The notes under the pieces: model-generated
The model's database searches: none
What the model was told of the DNA's origin: nothing
Seen by the model: only the letters and a program-made list of their open reading frames with translations
Shown here: piece after piece, positions 16,882-24,727 of the stretch
How positions within the stretch are numbered: the stretch's first letter is position 1
How the letters are laid out: each line of letters opens with the position of its first letter
Program-made: the position numbers and the translations under genes
Assembly: GCA_012728725.1 (NCBI GenBank)
Contig: JAAYEM010000030.1
Coordinates: 1-56,225 of the forward strand
Source of the DNA: Tissierellia bacterium
GTDB taxonomy: Bacteria; Bacillota; Clostridia; Tissierellales; Tepidimicrobiaceae
Direction of reading: 5' to 3'
DNA: 56,225 bases

Positions 16882-17367
16882 ATGAATACCAAATTCTTAA
16901 CTAAGGCTAGCTTAATAGCAGGAATTTATTTGGTTCTTATATTAATACAGATTCCTATGGGCAGTTTAACTTTTGGCCCTATACAGCTTAGGATTGCTGA
17001 AGGTTTAACCTTGCTGCCTTTAGTTGAAACGGCGGCTATACCAGGATTATTTGTTGGATGTCTGGTATCCAATTTAATACTTACATCTTTTTCAGCCTTT
17101 GGATTGGTTGATATAATAGGTGGTAGTTTGGTCACCCTACTGGCAGCCTATTTAACATCAAAAATGCCCAATAGGGTATTGGGTGCCTTGCCTCCCATAT
17201 TGTTAAATGGCTTTATAGTATCCATATGGGTTTCTTATTTTACTAATTTCCCCTATATATACACAGTTTTAGGAATAATTGCTGGGGAAACTGTATCTAT
17301 AGCTATATTTGGAACCCTAATATTAACGGTATACAATAAGGTCATAAAACATACTGAAAAGAAATAA
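16882..17367 (+). CDS. queT: QueT family ECF transporter S component
   Basis: A 161-residue membrane protein with five to six helices. The segment FGPIQLRIAEGLTLLPLVE is the family hallmark (QueT: GPIQ-R-SEALT-LP), as is GLFVGCLVSNL. These are the substrate-binding S units of ECF transporters for queuosine precursors (preQ0/preQ1 or queuine), working with shared EcfAAT, not encoded here. No PreQ1 riboswitch is visible in the 23-base gap upstream; it is probably co-transcribed with the YlbF-family gene. Confidence 0.82.
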   Translation: MNTKFLTKASLIAGIYLVLILIQIPMGSLTFGPIQLRIAEGLTLLPLVETAAIPGLFVGCLVSNLILTSFSAFGLVDIIGGSLVTLLAAYLTSKMPNRVLGALPPILLNGFIVSIWVSYFTNFPYIYTVLGIIAGETVSIAIFGTLILTVYNKVIKHTEKK

Positions 17368-17393
17368 ATATATTTCCACTTATGTGTTAATTC

Positions 17394-17422
17394 TTGTAAC
17401 TTATCCATAAAAAATGTATAAT
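17394..17422 (+). promoter_or_regulatory. Sigma-A promoter of mltG
   Basis: TTGTAA (17394-17399), a 17-base spacer and TATAAT (17417-17422), 38 bases before the mltG ATG. Confidence 0.75.
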
Positions 17423-17459
17423 GGAGTAGATAAGAATCTATATTGAAGGTGGAGAGCTT

Positions 17460-18509
17460 ATGGTAGATGTGGGAAAAAGCAAAAGGAAAAAGAGGAATAT
17501 GCATAAAATACTATTCTTCTTTCTCATACTTATAATAGCTACATTCCTCTTGATAGATTACTATAAAAAAGGGTTAACAGCTGTTTCAGCTGATAGCCCA
17601 GTTGAAATAGATGTGGAAATACCTTCTGGTAGTAGCTCTGATAGGATTGCAAAAATTTTGAAGGATAAGGGTTTAATAAGGAATGAGTTGATATTTAAAA
17701 TAGCAGTTAAGAATAGCAGGGCGGATGGAAGCTTAAAGGCAGGAGTATATACATTAAATACTGGTATGGATGTAGAGGAGATTATTTTCCTACTATCCAA
17801 GGGAGGCAAAAATAAAAATGTAGTGAGATTTACTATCCCTGAAGGATATGAGATAAGGCAGATGGCAGAAAAATTGGAAAAGGAAGGTTTAGTCAACAGG
17901 GAAAGATTTTTGGAACTAGCTTCTGACAAGGCAAATTTTGAAGGGGAATATCCAATTTTAAAGGAACTACCAGAGGGGCAAAGCCTGGAAGGGTTCCTAT
18001 TTCCATCTACCTATGAAGTATATTCTAATTCTACGGAAGAGGATATTATAAGGAAGATGTTGGCTAAATTCCAAGAAGTATATGAAAATAGTATAATACC
18101 TAATATGGAGGGTGTGGATTTATCTTTAAATGAATTAGTCACCCTGGCCTCCATTATAGAGAGGGAAGGAAAACTTGATGAGGAAAGGGAGTTAATATCT
18201 GCAGTTTTTCATAATAGATTGAAGCAGGGGATGCCTTTACAATCCTGTGCAACAGTCCAATACGCATTAGGTGAAAGGAAAGAGAGGCTTACAGAAAAGG
18301 ATACCCAGATTGATTCAGTGTTTAATACCTATATCCATAAGGGCCTGCCTCCTGGACCTATTGCCTCTCCAGGAGAAAAATCCTTGCTGGCGGCTATTAA
18401 TCCTGCCGATGTAGATTATCTTTATTTTAGAACCAAGGAAGATGGAAGCGGTGGCCATACCTTTTCAAGAACTTATGAAGAACATTTGGATGCAGATCCT
18501 AATAAATGA
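17460..18509 (+). CDS. mltG: Endolytic murein transglycosylase MltG
   Basis: A 349-residue inner-membrane-anchored YceG/MltG enzyme that cuts nascent glycan strands and sets their length. A basic N-terminus and one helix (about 18-35) precede a LysM-like part (IPSGSSSDRIAKILKDKGLI) and the catalytic domain with E234 in ASIIEREGK, then QSCATVQYALGE, GLPPGPIASPG and NPADVDYLYF. Homologue of yrrL, in its conserved place before trmR. ATG follows GGTGGAG. Confidence 0.94.
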   Translation: MVDVGKSKRKKRNMHKILFFFLILIIATFLLIDYYKKGLTAVSADSPVEIDVEIPSGSSSDRIAKILKDKGLIRNELIFKIAVKNSRADGSLKAGVYTLNTGMDVEEIIFLLSKGGKNKNVVRFTIPEGYEIRQMAEKLEKEGLVNRERFLELASDKANFEGEYPILKELPEGQSLEGFLFPSTYEVYSNSTEEDIIRKMLAKFQEVYENSIIPNMEGVDLSLNELVTLASIIEREGKLDEERELISAVFHNRLKQGMPLQSCATVQYALGERKERLTEKDTQIDSVFNTYIHKGLPPGPIASPGEKSLLAAINPADVDYLYFRTKEDGSGGHTFSRTYEEHLDADPNK

Positions 18510-18521
18510 TATTTATCGAGG

Positions 18522-18557
18522 TAAATTAATACGTGGCATTGACCACGTATTAATTTA
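18522..18557 (+). terminator. Perfect 15-bp hairpin between mltG and trmR
   Basis: TAAATTAATACGTGG (18522-18536) pairs perfectly with 18543-18557 around CATTGA. No T tract follows, but the 3' arm is T-rich. It separates mltG from trmR and lies just upstream of the trmR ribosome site. Confidence 0.6.
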
Positions 18558-18579
18558 TGCTAAGGAGGGTAAATTTAGA

Positions 18580-19227
18580 TTGAGCCATATAAATGAAGAC
18601 TATATTGAAGAATATATCAGGAGCATAATACCAGAACATGAAGGATATTTATATGAGTTAGAAGTTTATGCAGAGAAACACCATATTCCCATAATAGAAA
18701 GGGAAGTAGCCCAAATGTTGAAAGTATTATTAAAAATAATCAGGCCCAAGAGGATATTGGAGGTAGGTACTGCTATTGGGTATTCAGCCCTTATAATGGC
18801 TTCTTCTACAGATGGGGATTGTAATATAACAACCATTGAAAGGCGTAAGGATATGGTAGTATTAGCCCAGGAAAATATAGATAAAACTGAGTACAGGGAT
18901 AGAATTAATATAATTCAGGGGGAGGCGGAAGAGATACTGCCTACTTTAACTGGAAAATTCGATTTTATTTTCTTCGACGCAGCCAAGGGCCAATATTTAG
19001 AATTTTTTAATCTCTGCATAGGTCTCCTTGCAAAACGGGGAATCATTATGTCTGATAATGTGTTATTTAAAGGGATGGTGGCTTCCGATGATCTAGTTAT
19101 AAGGCGTAAGAAGACAATCGTTAAAAGGTTGAGAAAATACCTTAAATATATAAATAATTTAGAAGGCTATGAATCATGTATAATTCCAATTGGAGATGGA
19201 GTAGCTTTAACTTATAAGAAGGAGTGA
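18580..19227 (+). CDS. trmR: tRNA 5-hydroxyuridine methyltransferase TrmR (YrrM-like)
   Basis: A 215-residue class I SAM O-methyltransferase: EVGTAIGYSALIMAS (motif I), DFIFFDAAKGQY (metal/substrate site) and SDNVLFKGMV. Bacillus YrrM/TrmR methylates ho5U34 of tRNA to mo5U34, improving wobble decoding; the adjacent U32 protein supplies the hydroxylation step. I choose TTG at 18580 with AGGAGGG 10 bases upstream; a longer frame to 18442 would run back through the hairpin into mltG. Catechol O-methyltransferase-like naming is an alternative, but the neighbour favours TrmR. Confidence 0.85.
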   Translation: MSHINEDYIEEYIRSIIPEHEGYLYELEVYAEKHHIPIIEREVAQMLKVLLKIIRPKRILEVGTAIGYSALIMASSTDGDCNITTIERRKDMVVLAQENIDKTEYRDRINIIQGEAEEILPTLTGKFDFIFFDAAKGQYLEFFNLCIGLLAKRGIIMSDNVLFKGMVASDDLVIRRKKTIVKRLRKYLKYINNLEGYESCIIPIGDGVALTYKKE

Positions 19228-19231
19228 TAAT

Positions 19232-20461
19232 TTGAAAAAACCAGAATTACTAGCACCTGCAGGTGATTTGGAAAAATTAAAGATGGCAATCATATATGGG
19301 GCCGATGCAGTTTATTTGGCTGGAGAAAGGTTTGGACTTAGGACAGCTTCCAAGAATTTTAGCATAGAAGAGATAGAGGAAGGGGTAAATTTTGCTCACT
19401 CTAGGGGTAAAAAGGTGTATGTGACCATGAATATAGTACCCCACAATGAAGATTTAATAGGAATAGAAGATTATGTAAAAAAATTATATGATATAAAGGT
19501 GGATGCAGTAATAGTATCCGATCCCGGCATATTTTCTATAATAAGGAGAACGGTTCCAGATATGCCCATACATTTGAGTACTCAGGCTAGTGTTACCAAT
19601 TATGAAACTATTATGTTTTGGTATAATCATGGAATTAAGAGGATTGTTCTTGCCAGGGAATTATCCCTTAAGGAGATAGAGGAGATTATAAAGAGGATTC
19701 CAGAGGACATGGAAATAGAGACATTTGTTCATGGGGCCATGTGTATATCCTATTCAGGCAGATGCCTGCTAAGCAACTACATGGTTGGTAGAGATGCTAA
19801 TCGGGGGGATTGTGCCCATCCCTGCCGTTGGAAGTATCATCTAGTGGAGGAGAAGAGACCTGGGGAGTACTTCCCAGTTTTTGAAGATGATAAGGGCACC
19901 TTCATATTAAATTCAAAGGATTTATGTATGATAGAGCATATCCCCCAATTGGTAAATGCAGGGATTAGAAGCTTTAAGATAGAAGGTAGAGTAAAGAGTG
20001 CCTACTATGTGGCTACAGTTGTCCGCTCCTATAGGATGGCCATTAATGAGTACTTTAAGGATCCCCATAATTACTCCTTTAAAAAGGAATGGATGGATGA
20101 AATCAAAAAAGCCAGCCATAGGGATTTCACTACAGGTTTTTATTTTGGCAAACCTACTGAAGAGGATCAGGTATATGGTTCTAGCTCCTATATAAGGGGT
20201 TATGATTTTGTAGGCCTAGTACTGGACTATGATGAGAAGACGGGATTAGCCACCATAGAACAGAGGAATAGGATGTTTATAGGGGATGAAATTGAGGTAT
20301 TCGGGCCTAATAAAGTCCACTTTACCCAAAGGATTGAAAATATGTGGGATGAGGAAGGGAATGAAATAGATGTGGCACCCCATCCGCAGCAGATAATAAA
20401 AATAAAGATGGATAGGCCAGTAGAAGCCTGGGATATTTTAAGAAAGGCAAGGGAAGAATAA
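19232..20461 (+). CDS. trhP: U32 family protein, tRNA U34 hydroxylation (TrhP-like)
   Basis: A 409-residue U32 peptidase-family protein starting at TTG four bases after trmR. ELLAPAGDLEKLKMAI opens the barrel; HGAMCISYSGRCLLSNYM and GDCAHPCRW supply the cysteine cluster, and IRSFKIEGRVKSAYYVA the end of the core. TrhP proteins make 5-hydroxyuridine in tRNA using prephenate. Bacillus has two adjacent genes (yrrN, yrrO); here one gene of the longer YrrO type is present. Protease activity suggested by the old family name is unlikely. Confidence 0.85.
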   Translation: MKKPELLAPAGDLEKLKMAIIYGADAVYLAGERFGLRTASKNFSIEEIEEGVNFAHSRGKKVYVTMNIVPHNEDLIGIEDYVKKLYDIKVDAVIVSDPGIFSIIRRTVPDMPIHLSTQASVTNYETIMFWYNHGIKRIVLARELSLKEIEEIIKRIPEDMEIETFVHGAMCISYSGRCLLSNYMVGRDANRGDCAHPCRWKYHLVEEKRPGEYFPVFEDDKGTFILNSKDLCMIEHIPQLVNAGIRSFKIEGRVKSAYYVATVVRSYRMAINEYFKDPHNYSFKKEWMDEIKKASHRDFTTGFYFGKPTEEDQVYGSSSYIRGYDFVGLVLDYDEKTGLATIEQRNRMFIGDEIEVFGPNKVHFTQRIENMWDEEGNEIDVAPHPQQIIKIKMDRPVEAWDILRKAREE

Positions 20462-20478
20462 TTTAATAATATTATACT

Positions 20479-20518
20479 CCCCCTATCAATTGGTAATAAT
20501 AAGACCAAGGATAGGGGG
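20479..20518 (+). promoter_or_regulatory. Hairpin burying the ribosome site of the PBP gene
   Basis: CCCCCTATC (20479-20487) pairs with GATAGGGGG (20510-20518); inside it TTGGT (20490-20494) pairs with ACCAA (20504-20508). The GGGGG of the 3' arm is the ribosome site, 6 bases before the ATG at 20525. It could be a terminator of the upstream operon, but only TTTGTT follows. Confidence 0.5.
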
Positions 20519-20524
20519 TTTGTT

Positions 20525-22180
20525 ATGAAAAGGTTTCGAAAAAATATTATACATAATAGGATTATTAAAATGACATTTTTAACTTCCGCTATTTGCCTAT
20601 TGTTGATAGGTAGATTATATTGGCTCCAGATCAAAAATTATAACACATTAAAAATTCAAGCCCTAAAACAAAGGGGTCAAGAAATAAGCCTCTATCCTAA
20701 AAGGGGTATCATATACGATACAAACTTGATTCCCCTTGCCAATAGGGATAGGGAGAGCACTCTATTTACTTTTAAGGATAGTATTTATAAGGATCAAAGT
20801 TTAAAGGACTTTATTCTAAAATATAGCAGCCTCAATGAAAGGGAATTGATTGAATATATTAGGTATAAGCATACAATTGTAGATATTCCTTTAACCTATA
20901 CTATGGCCCCTTATAATGATATTAACACTTTAATTACAGATAGGACTTTGCGATATAGTAAAAATAATATACTATCCCATGTAATTGGATATATAAATAA
21001 GTCTGAAAATAGGGGAGAATCTGGTATTGAAAAGGTTTATGATGACATACTCAAAAATCAAAGGATGACCAACTCCCTGTATGTTGAATTAGATGATAAA
21101 AGGAATAAAATCCTCAACAGAGAATATGTGGTAAACCAAAATGTGGATTCCTTAGAACCTAGTGGGGTTAAATTAACGGTAGATTACCACATACAGAAAA
21201 TAGTGGAATCTGTATTAGACCAGGAAGGCTATAGGGGAGCAGTAATAGTGGCCGATGTTAAAAGCGGTGACATTAAAGCTTTAGCCAGCAGGCCAAATTT
21301 TAATCAGGAGGAAATTGACGAATACTTAGACAGGGATGATATGGCCTTATATAATAAGGCCATACAAATAGCCTATCCACCAGGCTCCCTATTTAAATTA
21401 GTTGTACTGTCGGCAGCTTTAGAAGAAGATTTAAATTATATAAATAGGACCTTCTATTGTAAGGGCTATGAACAGGTAGGCAATGTGACTATTAGGTGTA
21501 ATAATACGGGAGGCCATGGACATATAGATTTAAAGGAAGCCTTTTCTAAGTCCTGTAATTCTGCATTCATCCAATTGGGGAAAGAATTAGGGAGTGCTAA
21601 AATTATTGATATGGCAATAAGATTAGGACTGGGGCAGAAGGTGAATATTGGTCTACTAGAGGAGGTGGAGGGAAATCTTCCTAAAGGAAGAGAAATACAA
21701 GGTCCAGCTATAGGAAATATTTCAATAGGCCAAGGAAGTATTGAAACTACACCTATTCAAATAACCAATATGATGATGATAGTAGCAAATAATGGGATAG
21801 AAAAGGGAATGGCCATAGTAGATGGGATTACCTCCCATGAGGGATATATGATTAAACAATATAATAGGGAAAAGGAAAGGCAAGTCCTTTCAGAAAGGAC
21901 CTGTGAAATCCTGAAAGATTGCCTAATAGATGTGGTAGAGGTTGGAACTGCACGAAATATTGACTTATCCCTTGTAGGAGGAGCTGGTGGAAAGACTGGT
22001 TCTGCCCAAGCTGTATTAAATAGAAGGGAGACTATACATGGATGGTTTTCAGGCTTTTACCCAATTGAAGAACCTAGGTATGTAATTACGGTATTTATAG
22101 AGGAAGGCATGTCCGGGTCTCAAACGGCAGCTCCTGTTTTTGAAAAAATAGTCAAACAAATCCATAAAATAAATAGGTAG
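20525..22180 (+). CDS. Class B penicillin-binding protein (transpeptidase)
   Basis: A 551-residue class B PBP. One N-terminal helix (about 14-31) anchors it; the dimerisation domain follows (YPKRGIIYDTNLIPLANR). The transpeptidase has S288-x-x-K291 in PPGSLFKL, S343-C-N345 and K490-T-G492. It cross-links peptidoglycan stems outside the membrane. Length is shorter than most PBP2/SpoVD and there is no PASTA domain. Being directly upstream of sigK suggests a sporulation role (cortex or germ cell wall), which is inference. Confidence 0.85.
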   Translation: MKRFRKNIIHNRIIKMTFLTSAICLLLIGRLYWLQIKNYNTLKIQALKQRGQEISLYPKRGIIYDTNLIPLANRDRESTLFTFKDSIYKDQSLKDFILKYSSLNERELIEYIRYKHTIVDIPLTYTMAPYNDINTLITDRTLRYSKNNILSHVIGYINKSENRGESGIEKVYDDILKNQRMTNSLYVELDDKRNKILNREYVVNQNVDSLEPSGVKLTVDYHIQKIVESVLDQEGYRGAVIVADVKSGDIKALASRPNFNQEEIDEYLDRDDMALYNKAIQIAYPPGSLFKLVVLSAALEEDLNYINRTFYCKGYEQVGNVTIRCNNTGGHGHIDLKEAFSKSCNSAFIQLGKELGSAKIIDMAIRLGLGQKVNIGLLEEVEGNLPKGREIQGPAIGNISIGQGSIETTPIQITNMMMIVANNGIEKGMAIVDGITSHEGYMIKQYNREKERQVLSERTCEILKDCLIDVVEVGTARNIDLSLVGGAGGKTGSAQAVLNRRETIHGWFSGFYPIEEPRYVITVFIEEGMSGSQTAAPVFEKIVKQIHKINR

Positions 22181-22184
22181 GACT

Positions 22185-22239
22185 GGCACCATCACTGTTA
22201 CCCATACATATACTTTAGTATGGGGATAGTGGAGGTGCC
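22185..22239 (+). promoter_or_regulatory. Long stem-loop burying the sigK ribosome site
   Basis: GGCACC (22185-22190) pairs with GGTGCC (22234-22239), CACT (22193-22196) with AGTG (22228-22231), and CCCATAC (22201-22207) with GTATGGG (22218-22224). The ribosome site GGAGGTG (22231-22237) is inside the 3' arm, 5 bases before the ATG. Suggests a translational control element. Confidence 0.55.
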
Positions 22240-22242
22240 TAT

Positions 22243-22941
22243 ATGTTTGGTCAATTCCTTTTTTCATTGGGAGGGGTTATTGAGCCCTTTTTAATATTGT
22301 CTGGATATATATCCGGTTCCAATTCCTTTCCAAAGCCGCTTAGTAAAGAGGAGGAAGAATATTATTTAAAGCTGTATGCAGAAGGGGATGAAAAAGCTAG
22401 GAATATATTAATAGAAAGAAATCTTAGACTGGTAGCCCATATAGTGAAAAAATATAGCAACGTTGGAAAAGATATAGATGATCTAATCTCCATAGGCACC
22501 ATAGGCTTGATAAAAGGGATTACAACCTTTGATATGAACAAAGGCACCAGATTGGCCACCTATGCTGCCCGATGTATAGAAACTGAAATATTGATGACTA
22601 TAAGATCCAATAAAAAATCAAGGGGCGATATATCCTTACAAGAGCCTATAGGCATTGATAAGGAAGGGAATGAGATATCCCTATTGGATATATTAGGTTC
22701 TGATACCGATGATATATTAGATGAGGTCCACTTAAAACTTCAAGTAAAAAGACTCTATAAGATTATCAATAAGGTGCTTAAGGACAGGGAAAGGATAATT
22801 ATAGAATTGAGATATGGATTACTAGATGGCACTAGAAGGACCCAAAGGGAAATAGCATCTATGTTAGGGATTTCCAGATCCTATGTTTCAAGGATAGAAA
22901 AGAGGGCAATTGAGAAACTAAATAAGGCTTTTAATAAATAA
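22243..22941 (+). CDS. sigK: Sporulation sigma factor sigma-K (pro-form)
   Basis: A 232-residue RNA polymerase sigma factor that directs late mother-cell genes (coat, cortex). Region 2 (RNLRLVAHIVKKYSNVGKDI, DDLISIGTIGLIKGI) and region 4 (TQREIASMLGISRSYVSRIE) are intact. A hydrophobic N-terminus (FLFSLGGVIEPFLILSGYIS) followed by GSNSFPKPLS is the pro-sequence, removed in Bacillus by SpoIVFB. The gene is continuous: no skin-type prophage interrupts it. Clostridioides difficile sigma-K lacks the pro-sequence; this one keeps it. Confidence 0.95.
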   Translation: MFGQFLFSLGGVIEPFLILSGYISGSNSFPKPLSKEEEEYYLKLYAEGDEKARNILIERNLRLVAHIVKKYSNVGKDIDDLISIGTIGLIKGITTFDMNKGTRLATYAARCIETEILMTIRSNKKSRGDISLQEPIGIDKEGNEISLLDILGSDTDDILDEVHLKLQVKRLYKIINKVLKDRERIIIELRYGLLDGTRRTQREIASMLGISRSYVSRIEKRAIEKLNKAFNK

Positions 22942-22966
22942 AATCCAGCTTAATGCTGGATTTTAT
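22938..22966. terminator. Bidirectional terminator between sigK and the deacetylase gene
   Basis: ATAAAATCCAGC (22938-22949) pairs perfectly with GCTGGATTTTAT (22955-22966) around TTAAT. It overlaps both stop codons and can serve both converging genes. Confidence 0.85.
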
Positions 22967-23693
22967 TGTTGGATTTAGAATTGATATCGATTAATTCTGA
23001 AACAGTTACAAACCTATATCCCCTGCTTTTTAGGGCGGGAAGAATCAGCTTTAAAGCTTCAATTGTATTACTTTCATCATAATATACATAATCATGAAAC
23101 AATATTATATCACCATTTTTTATATTTGTAAGGGTTGTATTTACAATTTTTTCCACTTCAGGATTACTCCAATCCCTTGAATCCTGGCCTTCGGACCAAA
23201 GGACTAAAACGGAATCGTGGGCTTCCATAATATCTAAAGCATTATGATTAAAGGCACCATAGGGGGGCCTAAATAGTTTAGGTGCTTCATTGGTTATTGA
23301 AGTTATTATATTTTGGGTTTTCTCATATTCTTCTATAATCCTTTCCTTTGGACTATTTTTTATATTGATATGGGAGTAGGTATGGTTTCCTATTTCATGC
23401 CCTTCTTCCCATTGCCTTCTAATTATTTCAGGATACTTTTCTGCAAGCTTTCCCAATACAAAAAAAGTAGATTTAACATCATATTCCTTTAATAGATCTA
23501 AAATTTTATTAGTAAATTCTGGATGAGGACCATCATCAAAGGTTAAAGCTACCACTTTTTCATCTGTATAACCCCTACTGACTATATTACCGTACTCTTC
23601 TCCCCTTATTATTGGTGTAGCTTTTGAAAATCCGAATATACATATAATTATATAATTAATCACTATACAAGATAATATAAATTTATTCTTCAT
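22950..23693 (-). CDS. Polysaccharide deacetylase (NodB family, PdaA/PdaB-like)
   Basis: A 247-residue secreted or membrane-anchored (helix about 5-22) NodB deacetylase. Motifs: TFDDGP with D53 and D54, metal ligands H104 and H108 in HTYSH, RPPYG (142-146), D174-W and H200. All catalytic groups are present. The enzyme removes acetyl groups from peptidoglycan or another glycan; next to sigK and a spore lipoprotein a cortex or spore role is likely. The ATG follows GGGGGAA on the minus strand. Confidence 0.9.
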   Translation of the reverse strand: MKNKFILSCIVINYIIICIFGFSKATPIIRGEEYGNIVSRGYTDEKVVALTFDDGPHPEFTNKILDLLKEYDVKSTFFVLGKLAEKYPEIIRRQWEEGHEIGNHTYSHINIKNSPKERIIEEYEKTQNIITSITNEAPKLFRPPYGAFNHNALDIMEAHDSVLVLWSEGQDSRDWSNPEVEKIVNTTLTNIKNGDIILFHDYVYYDESNTIEALKLILPALKSRGYRFVTVSELIDINSKSNNKIQH

Positions 23694-23743
23694 ACATTTC
23701 CCCCTATATGAGTATTATTAAATTATAAGTCCATCTCTATGTA

Positions 23744-23771
23744 AGATAAATCCGGAAATCCGGATTTATCT
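23744..23771 (-). terminator. Terminator after the YhcN/YlaJ lipoprotein gene
   Basis: AGATAAATCCGG (23744-23755) pairs with CCGGATTTATCT (23760-23771) around AAAT, just past the stop codon of the minus-strand lipoprotein gene. Confidence 0.75.
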
Positions 23772-23778
23772 ATATCCC

Positions 23779-24387
23779 TTATCTAGCTGGGGATATCCTT
23801 CTTAATATTTCTTGAAACTCTCTAGCAAATCCAGTTACCGGCCTTCCATCCCTAATATCTTTTGCCATATTGGAGATCCTAGTAAATAGGTCTGGATCTG
23901 CTGTTATACTTACATTTGTAATCCTGTCATCTGCATTCCTAACAATTCTTTCTATTTTCTGTTTTAAGGCGGTGGTCATGTTTCCTTGGAGATTCCTATC
24001 CATATCCACTCCTACAATGGCTGTATTTCCGCTTATTAATACTGAAGCATTATTGATTTCTTTTAAATTGGCGATTCTTTCAGCTATCCTTTCTTCTCTG
24101 GTCATACGAGTATTACGTCTTGTAAGATCGGTAGCTGTGTTTGGTCCTATACCGTCCATACCTGTTATATTATCCATATTCCTTCTATCAATTCCTCTGA
24201 TATCCTTATTTCTTCTTTCTATTCCTAGCATGGTTGTATTTCTTCTACCTAATTGATTAGTAGTATCCCAACCTACCCTATCCCTGGTAGCAGATCTTTG
24301 AGGTCGGGCGGTACAACCAATTGTAACTAGAACAAGGGTTAAAGCTACAACTAAAAATAAAATTTTATTTTTTTTCAAATGTTTCAC
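23779..24387 (-). CDS. YhcN/YlaJ family sporulation lipoprotein
   Basis: A 202-residue lipoprotein: basic start, hydrophobic stretch and lipobox VTIGC with C25. Residues 90-202 form the YhcN/YlaJ domain (RIANLKEINNASVLISGNTA, VGVDMDR, ITNVSITADPDL). Members are spore inner-membrane or coat lipoproteins needed for normal germination or outgrowth. The linker (30-88) carries repeated RRN tripeptides (GRRNTT, ERRNKD, DRRNMD, TRRNTR). The ATG follows AGGAGGTG on the minus strand. Confidence 0.85.
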   Translation of the reverse strand: MKHLKKNKILFLVVALTLVLVTIGCTARPQRSATRDRVGWDTTNQLGRRNTTMLGIERRNKDIRGIDRRNMDNITGMDGIGPNTATDLTRRNTRMTREERIAERIANLKEINNASVLISGNTAIVGVDMDRNLQGNMTTALKQKIERIVRNADDRITNVSITADPDLFTRISNMAKDIRDGRPVTGFAREFQEILRRISPAR

Positions 24388-24727
24388 CTCCTATTTCTAG
24401 TTTTGCTTTTTATAATTTTTTTATGAAGGCTAATTTTTAAGTTATATGTAATAAGAAGGAATCAATAGTATCATAAGTAATGTCATCATAAATGATAATT
24501 AAAATTAAAATAATCGAACATCAAAAATAATACATGAATAATAAATTAACATAATTAAGTAAAATAAGCAGCAATGAGGGTACAATATTTTTATAGCAAG
24601 AATTTACAAAAAAAGTTAGAAAAATAGGAGGATTTTTAGAATCTTCGTTGAATAATATAGTAAAATAGTACTAAAGAAATTAGTAAAATATTACTTTTTT
24701 TTAATAGCAGTTTATGGGTGAAAAAAA
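24388..24727. other. Divergent AT-rich control region upstream of pilB
   Basis: A 340-base gene-free stretch between the lipoprotein gene and pilB. No riboswitch or small ORF was recognised. Two near-identical 15-mers, TAGTAAAATAGTACT (24658-24672) and TAGTAAAATATTACT (24681-24695), stand 23 bases apart; each has inverted ends (AGTA/TACT, GTAA/TTAC). A third partial copy, AGTAAAATA, is at 24558-24566. They may be operator sites for the pilus operon. The pilB ribosome site (GGGTG) is weak. Confidence 0.45.

Noticed and set aside
18442-18579. Upstream extension of trmR overlapping mltG
   Set aside because: It would cross the 15-bp hairpin, has no ribosome site and no family similarity; TTG at 18580 has AGGAGGG.
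22203-22210. Sigma-E-like -10 CATACATA before sigK
   Set aside because: No KMATATT-like -35 at 13-15 bases upstream, and the bases are part of the hairpin stem.
22243-22941. Skin-element interruption of sigK
   Set aside because: The frame is continuous from the pro-sequence to the region 4 end.
24388-24727. Possible c-di-GMP riboswitch upstream of pilB
   Set aside because: Clostridial pilus loci often have one, but no GEMM-like conserved blocks or stems are seen in this AT-rich stretch.
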